Assembly (NCBI RefSeq): GCF_037975245.1
Contig: NC_092572.1
Span: 25,567,489 to 25,631,488 of the forward strand
Source: Apostichopus japonicus
Lineage: Eukaryota > Echinodermata > Holothuroidea > Aspidochirotida > Stichopodidae
Length of the DNA: 64,000 bases
Reading direction: 5' to 3'
Below are positions 23,401 to 34,600 of this stretch, piece by piece. Each line of letters begins with the position of its first letter. The stretch's first letter is position 1. Below the pieces are notes generated by a model that did no database searches, was not told the DNA's origin, and saw only the letters and a program-made list of their open reading frames with translations. The translations under genes and the position numbers were made by a program.

Positions 23401-26400
23401 ATATATAATAAACATATCATATGTATATTATAAATAAGTATAGTAAATATATAATAAATAATATAGTAAATATATAATAAATATATATACTCTGATTCTA
23501 ATGCTAAAACCATTATAAACTGTCCAGCCATACCATGCTTCAAAGCACTCGTACTGTCAGTATGAGCAGTTCCTAATCTTTATCTGATTCTAATGTTAAT
23601 ACCACTCCATACTGTCCTATCATATCATGCTTCAAAGCACTCGTACTGACAGTATGAACAGTTCCTAAGCTTTTATCTGATTCTAATGCTAATACCACTC
23701 CATACTGTCCTATCATATCATGCTTCAAAGCACTCATACTGACAGTATAAAGAGTTAATATCCTTTATCTGAAATGGGATATTCATACTGTCAGTACGAG
23801 TGCCTTGAACCATGACATCACAATTCCTCACAATTCTGCATTCACGTATTCAAGCTGCATGTTGTTTATAGCGAGTATTCAATAATATTTCACAAATACT
23901 TCCACCATGGCATCATAGTATCAATCAATTGCTTAAACTGATACGATTAGTCAAAACATTTCAGAAAAGCTATTAAATGAAGAACCACCAGTTTTACCTA
24001 AGCCATACAATGCCACTTTCGTCTGTCCCTTTCGAATCAACACAGGACACATTTCGACGCTTTCATGAGACAGGGCCTTCCCGAAATGGTTGATCAGCCC
24101 AGCTTCACTCAGAACGTCTAGAGCGCATAGGTTTCCCAGCTAGGAAAAAGGTTGAAAATGGAATGACCCAAACATGACTTAATTAAAAAGCAATGGGTTT
24201 AGAAGGTACACTAGTACTAACCTCCTATCATATTGCTATGTGAGTAATAACAAAACCACCATGTATTAATAGCAACTAAATTTGTCAGTCAGTGCAGGTT
24301 GCTACTTAACGTCAATTTGGCCCCACATTTTATCCTTTTCAATTAAAAATTATTCAACTGCCAAGCTAGCAAACATGTTTAACATACAGACAGTAATGAT
24401 AGATTAGCTCTTCCTAGCAACGAGAACTAGATGAGCACAATGTTGCCGTCAAAATTTAAACATTTCAAGAAAAAATTTATCGAATCGGAAAGGAATGAGT
24501 GGATACGAAGTAACGTTGTCATACCAGAGAGTGCAAGAGGTTCCCACTGACTGTACCAATAATGTTTCATACACTGAGTGCAAACTGTAAAAACGACTCA
24601 CCCCAGATGGGTTGTCATGGTTACCATGTACAGAGAAGACAGGAGTTTGGTACGTCAGTGTGTTATTTGTAACAGGAAAGCTGTTTGTGAAAACGGAATG
24701 CAAAACAGAACAGAATGTAGGAGCCCAAACTGGAGAGAGTGAGGGAATATCAACAAGCATGGTGGGAAATATATGTTTCCTAAACCTTTCATTAAATTTG
24801 TCATACTTCTTTTCAGCGCCATCTTAAAAAATAAGTCTGTACAGTCACAGAGAAAGGTATTGTCCTTCTCTTTGCCAAAACACCCGAGATGTGCACTGAT
24901 GAATACAGGATTTCTTGGACGAGTCTGCTTCAGGAGACAAGTATCGTCAGGTACAAGAATCACTAATAAAAATACCTGTAAAAAACTTTGATGAAGCATA
25001 CGTAATGCCCACGGCCCACACACTAAGTGTGCTAATTTTACACCATGCACCTTGTTATAAACAGATAAGTAATAACACAAAAAAACAAAACATGATGAAG
25101 GACCCCCCCCTCTCCAGGGCGCCCTCCATGGATTGGTCACTGAATTGCATGATAATTCCGAAGAAAAGTCAGGCCATACGTTAAGATTTCGCCAGCATGT
25201 TTCATAGCAGTACTTACTTACATATCACATTTATTAAATCTCTTAACCAGTTCTGACAACATGTTACATATCACATAATTTATCAAATCTCTGACATTAA
25301 CAAACAATTATTACCTTGAAGTTTCATCTGGATGAGGGATAATCTCAATAGGTGAGGGCTCATCCCTTTGACAATACTGCTTCAGCAATCTCATGCAATG
25401 GTATCTGAAATAGCGGGCTGGTTTGTTGTGATGAAATAGATCTCCTCCAAGCAGAATCATGTCCACCTTTAAAAATAATAAAATAAAATAAAATAAAATA
25501 AAATAAAATAAAATAAAATAAAATAAAATAAAATAAAATAAAATAAAATAAAATAAAATAAAATAAAATAAAATAAAATAAAATAAAATAAAATAAAATA
25601 AAATAAAATAAAATAAAATAAAATAAAATAAAATAAAATAAAATAAAATAAAATAAAATAAAATAAAATAAAATAAAATAAAATAAAATAAAATAAAATA
25701 AAACAAAAAATAAAAAATAAAATAGAATAAAATAAAATAAAATAGAATAGAATAGAAAATAAAAAATAAAATAAAATAAAATAGAAAATAAAATAAAATA
25801 AAGAAGAAGAAGAAGGTTATATTTTTATGTTTTTCATTTATTAAATTAATTTTTTCTCTGAGCAAATTTTTAATTTTCCATATTTGGAAGCTCCCTGTGT
25901 TGAAAGTTTGAAGAATTCTTACATATTCAGTGCGACCAAAAAATTGTTGAGGTTTCGTTAATATCAGTTAATATAATTCCAAATCTCAATTTATGACTCT
26001 TAAAATCCTCTTGAATTCCCCAAACAAAAGTTTTTTTTTTGAAGGGGGGGGGGGCAGTGGAACAAGTTATGACTAGCATTGAAGCATGTTAAATAGCTTA
26101 GCACTTCTTCAATTTAACCGATAGATCTATCTGGTTTAAATAGGTTATAACCAAACAGTTGCTACTGATGTTATTAGTTATTATGTTAAAGTTATTATAT
26201 AACATATGAATAAACATGACTTTAGTTATTTAGTGAATGCAAGGAAAAGTTAGAAGGAATACATATTATGTAACATGATAATGAACTGAGCAGTGTTTGT
26301 GCAGGAAAGGTGTGGGGGGGGGAGGGGAAAAGTGAAATCTGCGATGCATTATATGGAAGAATACTGGATTTCAGGCTACCTTTTGTTCTCGAGCTTGTTG

Positions 26401-29400
26401 AAGTAATTCCTCAAAGGTATTGAGAGAATCGTTTCTCCTCTCTGGGTCTTTCTCCATGTACCCGATGTGACAATCAGATGCTGAGACGACGAAGATGACA
26501 GACGAGATGGGAAAGAGGTAGGTAGGTAATGAAGGGAAACATGATGTGAGAGGAAGTGAGACAGGCAGAGTGCATACAACAGGTGACAAGAACAGAAGGA
26601 GTATATATGTAAATGTTAGAGGACCTGATGCAGGTGTATAATGTAAGTGGTGGGTTGGGATAGGGACAAGAGGTGGGAGGGGGGGGTAGGAAGGGAAATA
26701 TGATGTGAGTGGAAGTGAGACAGGCAGAGTGCATACAACAGATGACAAGAGCAGAAGTATATGTAAAAGTTACAGGACCTGATGTAGGAGGTATAATGTC
26801 AGTGGTGGGTTTGGGATGAGGAGGACTGGGGGGGATGGTGGGGAGGGGTTTGGGAGAGGCAGATTAAGTTAACTACAATAGATGGTTAGAAACTAATAAG
26901 TTCAATAAAGCTATGATAGTTATTAGTAAGTACTATGTACACCCCCTAGTAACAATGTGGATTAGTCCAAAGTTAAAACAGTAATTAAGTTATGATAGTA
27001 AGTACTATATACACCCCCTTGTAACAATTTGGACTAGTCCAAAATTAAAGAAAGTATTGAACTTTGGGGAGCATGCACTCTACAATGATAGAAAGTAACA
27101 GGAGGTCTCAACCTCTTGACCACAAGTGTGTCTGATGTATTCAAAATTAATCTTCCAGATTAAACTTTAACAAGCTGGGAGGAGGGAGGGGAAGCCCCTT
27201 ATGAATGGAACCTGGGGAATAGAATGCTTAGGAGTTAAGACATTCTGCGGGGGACAGCACAGTCACTGTATGGGTTCTTGATTAGGTGGGTTTATCCGGG
27301 GGAAGGGTGGTGCCAGGCTTGGGGCAGCCTCCCTGGCAGAAGTCAAGGACATGTTGTCACCGGTTCCATTGCTTTATTTCTATTACAACCATATTTTACA
27401 TGTCAGAGGGAAATTAAGCATGAGGTGCGTCGGAGAGAGTTTGATACTACAATACTACGAAGACTGCATGCAGAAATATCTCAAATACAGGTCATGCCAT
27501 TGATACCCTTGACAGCTGTGATCATATTGGGTCATTTAAATGTCATCAGTATATTAATATCTAAAAAAAAATTCAGCTAGAAAATTCAGCTGACATTTAT
27601 CAAAAGTATACCTTTTCTTGCTTCTCCGATCAACTCTAGGAAATATTCTATCAATGCAAGACAAATGACTAGAAGGCCAGCTAATGCTTTATGACTGCAC
27701 AGTATAGTGAACAGAATTTTGAATGTGAAGTGACCATTTGGGGAATTTATAGCATCTTTTAATGATAATATTGATGATCATTAATGGGCAGTTTTATCCT
27801 TCCCAATAGCAAAGAAACATTTTTAAAAGAGAAAGAAGAAAAAAAATGTAATATCACAGACATTAATCTGAAGGTGGTTTTTTTTTTAAAATGACTCACC
27901 GATCAAGATTTTTAAAATATCGTCGTCAGCATCTTCACACCTTATCAAGAAAAAAATGAAAATTGAAAAATGAAAGACAAAAAAAAGATACTGTTTATAG
28001 AAACAGAAACAAACATCTATTGTATTCAGGGTAAATTTGTTTTAATTTTGTTGGTGTTCTGATTTTAGCTTTTGGTTGATCAATGAAATGTACCCCTGAA
28101 AAGTCACAAAATGATAAAGAATAGTCAAGGTGTACAATGAAACATGTAGGTCTGGTGATTAGAAGTGAACACCAGATTTAAGCCAGTAAAACTCCCCTTT
28201 TTGGGTGGATAATTAGGCCTTAGAGCAGGGGTTCCTTAACTGGGGTGCATGAACCCCCAGGGGGTGCATGAGTCCATCCCAGGGGGTTTGTAAGACGTCT
28301 CTGAAAGTCAAAACTCAAGTACTTTTTGTTGAACTAAAATCTGATATATCATATAATTTAGTAATGTACAAAAGTCATACCTATCGACAAACTCTTTTTG
28401 CATTCCATAAGCATATGTTGCCATACTAGTACCGTACTGTGCATGTGATAATAACTTAATTATGAAACAGACACAGGCAGCAATATTTGTTCATCTCTTG
28501 TTTTTTTTCATTACAATATTACACTATGAACTTGATCATTTACAAAGCACTATTATGTGTATTATAGTATAATAATGACTCAGATGATGTCTCGAAAAGT
28601 TGGGGGTTCGTGAAAAACTCTGAAATCCACAGGGGGTTTGTGGGGTTAAAGTTAGGGAAACCTTGCCTTGGAGTAACACTAGTTTTGTTTCATTTCAGTA
28701 TCTGTATAGTGATGGAAGGTGATACCAATATTACTATTTTAACCTATTTGGGAATATGCGAATGTACATAAATTAGGTACAAGCAAATCTAGGCATCATG
28801 GAGACCACTCACAACGCTGATCTAGGTTGTCCAAATAGAAATTTGGTCATCTTGTACCATATTTTGCAAACTTCCAGACAGAAAATATTTTCCTTTAAAT
28901 ACTGTATTGTAACTGTTTATTAATTTATCAGGTAGTAAAGTTGTTCCAATGTACAAAAGAGGTCGTCTTTGACAGCCAGTAATTCAAAATGTATCTCCTT
29001 GAAAAAAATTATGATTATTTTTTTTCTGGAAGAGATATAGTAACACCCTGTTTGTACCAAAAAAAATATTCAGCAGCGTATTGTGCCTTATTTTTAAATG
29101 AAAAATCCTTAAAACATACAGTATTTGTCTGTTTTGCTATTCCACGTTTTTGAGCTTAGATATTGTACTTCAAGGTGTTCAATTCAATACTATGTAGATT
29201 TCAATGTCATATAAACAAAGGATTTTGAATTATTTTACTGAAGTAAAAGACTATACCATAAAATGAATGCATGCATCAATGTATAGCTTACATACATACA
29301 TAATATTTAAAGTTCATCACAATTTGCCCTGAAAATAAATAAATAAAATACTTGTCATTTCCATCTCGTTGTCGCTGATTGAAATGGCTGGACGTTTTCT

Positions 29401-29407
29401 CTGCCAT
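11357..29407 (-). CDS. Divergent MRE11 paralogue, Mn-dependent double-strand-break nuclease, 17 exons
   Basis: Exons in gene order: 29407-29352, 27940-27900, 26480-26380, 25466-25315, 24680-24602, 24139-23998, 23024-22910, 21532-21338, 19667-19496, 19282-19202, 18202-18058, 16771-16617, 16338-16177, 14716-14651, 13650-13443, 12495-12409, 11388-11357. The total is 1989 nt (662 aa plus stop), with GT/AG at every intron. The calcineurin-like phosphoesterase motifs are all present: SDCH (D35, H37), GGD (D75), GNHD (N137, H138), VIHQ (H226) and WGHEH (H258, H260). The capping domain follows. Differences from the neighbour: the segment between the second and third motifs is shorter and lacks SDxSVNF; exon 12 is 17 residues longer; there are three overlapping RGRP motifs at 595-606 in place of the GAR tract; the tail is Ser/Asp-rich and basic (ends KVKQRG) without DDPF. 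Known family role: end resection in the MRN complex. A specialised role here is inference. Exons 1 and 17 are the least certain. Confidence 0.92.
11720..12095 (+). repeat. Dispersed repeat with hairpin core (family R), copy 1, plus a second diverged core
   Basis: Related to 36535-36795 (reverse), 53866-54222 and 58186-58562. All share a T/C-rich body with TTTGTCCCTTCTGTTACTGTTA and end in a core GCCTTTGAAGAAGATCC-TGCTA-GGATCGAAAC followed by GTCAGGCCAACTTACTTTTACA. A second, more diverged core (CTGAAGGAGCTCCTGCTAGGA) follows at about 12041. It lies in intron 16 of the divergent MRE11. Confidence 0.8.
12760..13435. repeat. TA-rich microsatellite tracts in intron 15 of the divergent MRE11
   Basis: Several (TA)n stretches near 12765-12825, 12960-13015 and 13280-13435, interrupted by ordinary sequence. 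The open frames rich in Tyr and Ile across them are artefacts. Confidence 0.85.
13730..13850 (+). mobile_element. tRNA-derived SINE fragment (family S1), internally deleted
   Basis: Shares with 14041-14215 the start CAGTGGAATTAC, the anticodon-to-T-arm part of the tRNA-like region, and the tail after GGCTGGAA, but lacks the D-arm half. The junction (ATTACAGTGTCCGCG) shows an internal deletion. A (TA)n tract lies just before it. Confidence 0.7.
14041..14215 (+). mobile_element. tRNA-derived SINE (family S1) with TA-rich tail
   Basis: The tRNA-like part is 14091-14164. It has an A-box region TGGCCTAGTTGG, an anticodon arm CCGC-GTACAAA-GCGG, and a T arm CCGGG-TTCGAAT-CCCGG holding a B box. The acceptor stem pairs poorly and no CCA-ready discriminator structure is seen, so it is a SINE head, not a working tRNA. 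A tail of ~50 bases leads into a long (TA)n tract (14215-14455). Confidence 0.75.
14205..14455. repeat. (TA)n / TATC microsatellite
   Basis: About 250 bases of TA and ATCT/AGAT units in intron 14 of the divergent MRE11, following the SINE tail. Confidence 0.9.
15420..16140. repeat. 19-bp minisatellite array
   Basis: The unit TACGTATATAAACTACCTC is repeated in near-perfect form between about 15745 and 15975, with degenerate flanks in which CTTCCTTTACGTATATAAA variants replace it. It contains the palindrome TACGTA. It fills half of intron 13 of the divergent MRE11 and ends about 35 bases from exon 13. Confidence 0.92.
17450..17810 (-). mobile_element. tRNA-derived SINE (family S2), copy 1
   Basis: About 360 bp, clearly alike to 20690-21052. 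The tRNA-like head is at the high-coordinate end on the minus strand. The T-arm box B region is recognisable but the A-box half is more decayed than in the second copy. Intron 11 of the divergent MRE11. Confidence 0.7.
18178..18672. repeat. 99-bp tandem repeat containing the exon 11 splice acceptor, five copies
   Basis: Units start (TAGCC) at 18183, 18282, 18381, 18479 and 18578. The first unit includes the first ~23 bases of exon 11 of the minus-strand MRE11 and its ATATAG acceptor. The other four are copies of that exon edge plus ~75 bases of intron. On the minus strand the acceptor reads ATATAG/GTGGATG in units 1, 3 and 5, and ATATTG/GTGGATG (AG lost) in units 2 and 4. Confidence 0.92.
20690..21052 (-). 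mobile_element. tRNA-derived SINE (family S2), copy 2
   Basis: On the minus strand it begins GGGGCATTGTGGTCAAGTGG, an A-box-like start, followed by GGTTCGAGTCC (B box), then a ~280-bp body shared with 17450-17810. It lies in intron 8 of the divergent MRE11. Confidence 0.8.
21600..21965 (-). mobile_element. tRNA-derived SINE (family S3), copy 1, with ATT/ATC tail
   Basis: Shares its body (GACCACAAATGTGG..GAAACC, GTGGCTTCCAATTT, ACCCGGCCGGGT) with 56680-56995 and, in reverse, with 45643-45930. The tail is simple sequence (AAT)n and (ATC/ACC)n at 21605-21695. The tRNA-like half at the other end is decayed. Intron 7 of the divergent MRE11. Confidence 0.75.
23031..23490. repeat. AT-only tandem array with ~195-bp higher-order unit
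   Basis: Variants of TAATATAGTAAATATATAATAA. A block at about 23110-23260 recurs at about 23305-23460. It begins right at the 3' splice site of exon 7 of the divergent MRE11. The Tyr/Ile-rich open frames here are artefacts. Confidence 0.88.
23490..23765. repeat. ~92-bp tandem repeat, three copies
   Basis: Units start TCTGATTCTAATG at 23491, 23583 and 23676, each holding CATGCTTCAAAGCACTC and an inverted motif around ACTGACAGTAT. An inverted fragment follows at 23785-23815. Intron 6 of the divergent MRE11. Confidence 0.85.
25472..25800. repeat. (AAAAT)n pentanucleotide microsatellite, ~330 bp
   Basis: Near-perfect AAAAT/TAAAA units from about 25477 to 25700, degenerate to 25800. On the gene strand it is (TTTTA)n and ends within about 10 bases of the exon 4 acceptor of the divergent MRE11 (25467), so it doubles as the pyrimidine-rich tract. 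Confidence 0.95.
26515..26850. repeat. ~168-bp tandem duplication with G-rich segment
   Basis: The block GTGAGACAGGCAGAGTGCAT and its flanks occur at about 26555 and 26725, each followed by a similar GTGGTGGGTT..G-rich stretch. It sits in intron 2, within 40 bases of exon 3 of the divergent MRE11. Confidence 0.8.
28226..28665. mobile_element. hAT-type MITE (family M2), copy 1
   Basis: It begins CAGGGGTTCCTTAACT and ends AGTTAGGGAAACCTTG (inverted match). The 8-bp target duplications are CCTTAGAG (28218-28225) and CCTTGGAG (28666-28673), one mismatch. No transposase; 440 bp. It is in intron 1 of the divergent MRE11. The second family member is at 37975-38498. Confidence 0.9.
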
Positions 29408-31627
29408 TTTGGAAAGATTTCCTTAGTTGTAGCAACCAAACTCTGATGAACTTCAAGAAACCAAGTCTATGATATGTATGTAGATACTGCTGCATCTAGG
29501 AATTCACTGAAAAGCATAAATGAACTGATATTATTGTTAATATATTGAATTATTATCAGTTGTACATTGTAGTGGACTGATTTTCATTGCACTTCATGCA
29601 AGTGCATTTAACCAATATAAGCTTATTCTCCTTTTCAGGGCAATTTACGTAGTGAATTCAGTATCTAGACCTAGGCCTACTGAGTGATACTTGTATTTTG
29701 TCATCATGTCATCATGAAGTCATCATGCAATACGAAACTTGCAACAGTGTCATCACACTTACTTAGCTTATCGTGCATAATCAGTTAACCTAGCCGAATG
29801 TACGTGATAGGATACAAAATATATGCGTTACTGACGGTCCTGCCACAGCTGAGCTTAGGCCTAGGCTAAGTGTTTTACCGATACAACGATAAAAATTTCT
29901 TAACTCATCAGTCATCAGGATGCCCTTAGGTCTTACTGTTACATACAATCTGTTTATGTCGTGAAACTGGTTAAAATCCGGCTGTAAGACTGAGGACTTA
30001 CAGATGACCAACTCTAACAGTTAGTACTTTTTCCCCAGAAAAGTCACCCAGGAAAGCCTGGCACGAAACCAAATCACTTGATCCAACGTCTCACCTCAGC
30101 CCCAGTCAGTTCGTATGCACTTGAAACATATTATATGTTGCTGCCAAGGGACCAAACGTTTGTTTTGCTAGGTGTACAGTCTCGCACATGTGCGCACGAT
30201 CTATTTCCGTGTACTGACAGAAATTTGTATGTGGTTGAGTTTCGCTCGCTAAAGTTACGTAATATATGATCTACATAGGCCTACCAGAATTTACCATATG
30301 TCGTTTTACTCACTTGTATCGAAATTTTGCTTCGTCATCGGCATTTAAAATTCTGTGCAGTTATCGAAATATCATATTTAGAGGGTATGCCCGATCATAT
30401 AATGAAATTTGAAGGTATTTTAAACTTATCAACAGAAAACAGTTGCTCACATACAGTAAGCGACTGAAATGAAGTTACACATATGTGAAGGGAAATCCCA
30501 AGAACATCAGGCCGCCTGCACCTGGATTTCAGTGTTTGTGTACTGACACTGCAGTCAACTGTCACTCCATAAAACGGGACATCTCCACTGTCAAAGTAAA
30601 GGCAAGGATGAAAATTTATAAAACAGGAATGCATGTTTCGTTAAAGACGTAACTTAGGCCTATCTAGGCTACTGTAATTTTTGAGGTTATCCATAAAATA
30701 TAGCAACAATTTACTCGTAGTCGTACTTCGTAGGTCTAACTTTTACTACGCTAGGCCCTATGCCTAGCTTTACTAGTACTACCTTCAGCGTAACATAAGT
30801 TTAAGGTCCCAAAAGTCGACAATATCTAAGCTTAGGTTAGACCTAAGTAAAGCTTACTAAATTTTCTTGATGCCTACGGTAGCTACTCAAACTGTAGGAT
30901 ACTATAGGATTGTCGAAAAAAGTTAGGCTCAGCCTATGCTAGACTTAATGAATTGTTGGTCAGGTTAACTTACAATTTACAGTAGTGCTACCAATTCCAC
31001 AGGGTCCTTGTTTATGCAAAGTAGTGATCATTTCAGAAAGGCAATGCTTTGACAATTCAGATTCATAATCTTAGGCTTATTGTACTTCAAATTCAACCTG
31101 CAATTTGATCACTTTTTCCAAGAAAGGAATGAGAAAAATTGGGGTAGCCTACAACTGTCAGAATAAATAATGAGTTATGACAAAAGTTGTCTGGCCATTT
31201 GAAAGGAATTGGTCCTAGGCCTAAATCTAAAACTTTCGTACCAATGGCCATATTACCTATGATATCTGTCAAATGGAGTAAGACTGTTTTGAAATGTTGA
31301 GATCATGACAGGCATCTCTATCACATAGGGCAGTGATGTAACAATTGATCAAGTCATTGAGATATATCTCCTTCCTCTTGGTATTGGACATTGGGTTGGG
31401 TTTGCAGTGAAGGGTGGATGAATGGTCCGTTTGAGTCTGTACTTGAGAAGGGATTGATGGATGTCGTGTATGTGTTGAAATAATGGGTTGATTGAAACAG
31501 CTGAATTCTGCCATCCATACATTTCTGTTTACATCATGAATGGTTGTTTCTAACAATCTTTAATTTCTTCTTTTTTCTTTATCAGATAGGTCTAGTCTTC
31601 TATAAACCTTAATAGAAAGTCAAAGCT
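29408..31627. promoter_or_regulatory. 2.2-kb interval between divergent MRE11 start codons
   Basis: The two MRE11 genes are transcribed away from here, so it must hold both promoters and any 5' leaders. It has several GGCCTA/TAGGCC-type motifs but no strong CpG island, TATA box or large repeat that I can name. No coding exon is recognised. Confidence 0.55.
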
Positions 31628-34600
31628 ATGCCAAAAGGAGGTACTAATGACACGAGGTAAGATAATTTGGCTTAACTTCACTCATTGCAATTTATACCAT
31701 AGTAACATAGGGAAATTTGGTATTCGTAATAGAGCAATACAAATTTGGAATGATCTATCAAAAAAGTTGAAGTCTATAACTTCAAAACCCACATTCACCA
31801 GACATTTGAAAAAGGAATTTATTAACTCGTACTAGTATTATATAATCTATTCACGTATCCATCTCAGCATCATTAGGATATCATTACTGTATATTTAATC
31901 CTTACGTATATACTGTATTATTTATATTTATACATTTTTCTTTCCTTTTCTCTCAGGGAGTCTCCTACCTTGTTAAGTCTTTTTAAGACTTTATAGGAGA
32001 CTTCCTTTCCCATTGTACACAGTTGGCGATAAAACAAATAAATGAATTAAAACTTCCTTCGTCTATGGTTCAACAATGATTGCCCCCAAAGACACGCTTC
32101 GCTGCACATGCAGTGGGTTTGATGGTCTAAAAAGTTGCGTATATGCTGTGGATGTGCTGGGAAGTGAAGTCAATACGTAAAGAACAGCCAGTCGCATCGT
32201 ATTACATTTTGCTACCATTTGCACCACTTGGGTTATGTAGCTTAACTTCATACTTGGACTTAATATAAACTAGGTAAATAACGGAAGCTTTCATATATAT
32301 CTAAATCTCCTACAAACTGTTTTTGATCTTGACAGAGATGACCCAGAAGATGAAGAGAACACTTTTAAGATTCTCGTGGGTGAGTAGTTTTGTGAAGTGA
32401 CTACACTTTCGGAATGAACTAGATCATGTTTTCACTTTTCGGTAGAGCCTGAAGAATGAGGCAGGTAGTTCCCTGGCAAAGGTGTGCTGCCTTTTAAGTT
32501 AGAAAAGGAAAGGACAAATTTGTAGAAAGGAGACATGTCCCCTTTAATTGTTTAAATTAATGCATAATATTCGTCCATTTATGTGTTGATTATAACTCTG
32601 CAGAATTTTAGTTTGAAATGTCACAAGTTTATGTGGTACTTCTTTCTGCAGAAAATTTGTATGTGAAAATATGCATAAATGAAAATTAAAATGAAAAATG
32701 TTAAGCAAATGACCTATAATAAGGAATACTAAATGCTAGCTGTATGAAACTGTATCGTTTACAGGTCATACCTTTTCCCAAATTTAAGATACTTTTTGTT
32801 TCTAAGATAATATTCTTCCAAAATGCAGTAATATTAAAGATGTGATGTTGCCTTTTGAAATACAAAAGGAGTGTTTTCTGTACTCTCTTGTTTCACCCTT
32901 GTTTAAATATATGTTATCATCACCATAGCAACGGACTGCCATCTTGGATACATGGAGAAAGATTCAGTCCGGACTGACGATTCTCTAAACACTTTTGAAG
33001 AAATTCTACAGCATGCGCAGAAAGAGAAGGTAAAATGTCACCAAACTCATCAAGTAGGATTTCAGTTACAAAACCTTCAGTACCACATTGGGTTTTCCTT
33101 TTTTCCAGGGCCATCTGATCCTAGATAGGGAGGGGGGGGGGAGGAGGTGGGTAGGGTGGGCAACATGTCCCTTACAATAATTTACACCTAGTGCTAATGT
33201 TCAAAATCACTGAACATTGTTTGACTCCAAACGTAAAATGATTGGAAGAGTCGTCGTGCTAAATATTCTGTATTTATGTTTTGGTATACCTTGTTTGTAT
33301 CCTGCAGAGTTCAAAGGTCCGGCTAGATTTTCCATGAACAAGTTTGCTAGTACTGCAGATTTTCTTATATTGTTCGCAAAACAGACAACATGTACTTTAC
33401 AATGAAAAGAGAACTTAAAACTTTACTGATTTTCATCATGTTTTCATCATCTTCATTTCTTTAAGCCTTTTCCTGCCTCTTCTGTACTTTCATTATTTCT
33501 CCCCCCCCCCCAGCCTCCACCCTCACCCCTTTTTTTCCCTTTTTACACATGTGGTGAATTTTCAAAAGGCCTGGATTTCCCACCAACCTGGTTCACAAGG
33601 GTTGCCAGCCCTGTTTCCTGCTCAGACGTATTTTTGTTTAATTTTTAATCTCCCCTACCAGGTGGATTTCGTTCTGTTAGGAGGGGACTTATACCACGAT
33701 AACAAACCCTCGAGAAAGTCCTTGCATTGCTCGATGGCCTTACTCAGACAGTACTGCATGGGGGACAATCCGGTCCAGTTTGAATTTCTCAGTGATCCAA
33801 GCGTTAACTTCTCGACAAATCCGTAAGTGTCTCTGAAAGCGTACATCCTGTTCAAACAGAAAACTGACTGAGAAATTCTGTGCATCCTGGGTGGAATGGT
33901 GGTGCTGTAGACCCCAGATGAAAATGATTTATATTGCCACCCCTCCCCACACCTTTATTACGGTAGCAACATAGCTACGATATAAAATAGAAAAAAACAC
34001 TCCATAAGGTATAACGTAACATATTTGTACCCAAAACTTAATGTCGATCTTCTTGTGTACTTCATAGGTATGGAAGCCCATAATTAACATTATTCTTTCC
34101 TTTGCTTTCAGTTTTCCTGTCGTGAATTACGCCGATCCGAACATGAATGTCGACATGCCTGTATTCTCTATTCATGGTAACCATGACGACCCAGCAGGGG
34201 TAAGTTTTTATGATATGGTGCCTACTGTCTGCCACATCAGTCCACAGGTTAATAAAGTTGAAGGTTTGCAGTCCTGTTCGTGGCCAAGATTTCACTTTTA
34301 TGAATCTTGAAACAGAAGTTTAGCGATGTCACCGTATCAATTGAGCTTCAGGAAAATGTCATTTTTTTTTCTCTGTAAAGTACAATTTATGAAATTTGCA
34401 TATACACATGTCATCCCCCTAGTTTTGGTTTCCCATAATGATATATTTTCCGTTCATCGATATTACCGATTTTTCTTCAGCTGGGCAACCTCTGTGCCTT
34501 GGACGTATTGAGCATCGCTGGACTCGTCAATTATTTTGGCAAAAGCCCGTCGCTGGAAGACGTCAAAATATCACCGATCCTTTTACGAAAGGGAAGAACC

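Noticed and set aside
22968-23543. Membrane-protein-like frames rich in Ile, Leu and Tyr
   Set aside because: They translate an AT-only tandem array next to MRE11 exon 7.
25311-25865. 184-codon minus-strand frame rich in Phe, Ile, Leu and Tyr
   Set aside because: Mostly the translated (TTTTA)n microsatellite; only 25315-25466 is a real MRE11 exon.
11357-29407. Divergent MRE11 as a pseudogene
   Set aside because: All 17 exons join in frame with GT/AG sites, intron phases match the paralogue, and all metal-binding motifs are intact.
31647-31835. Short gene of 62 codons
   Set aside because: It resembles only the C-terminal end of LINE reverse transcriptases and has a retroelement tail.
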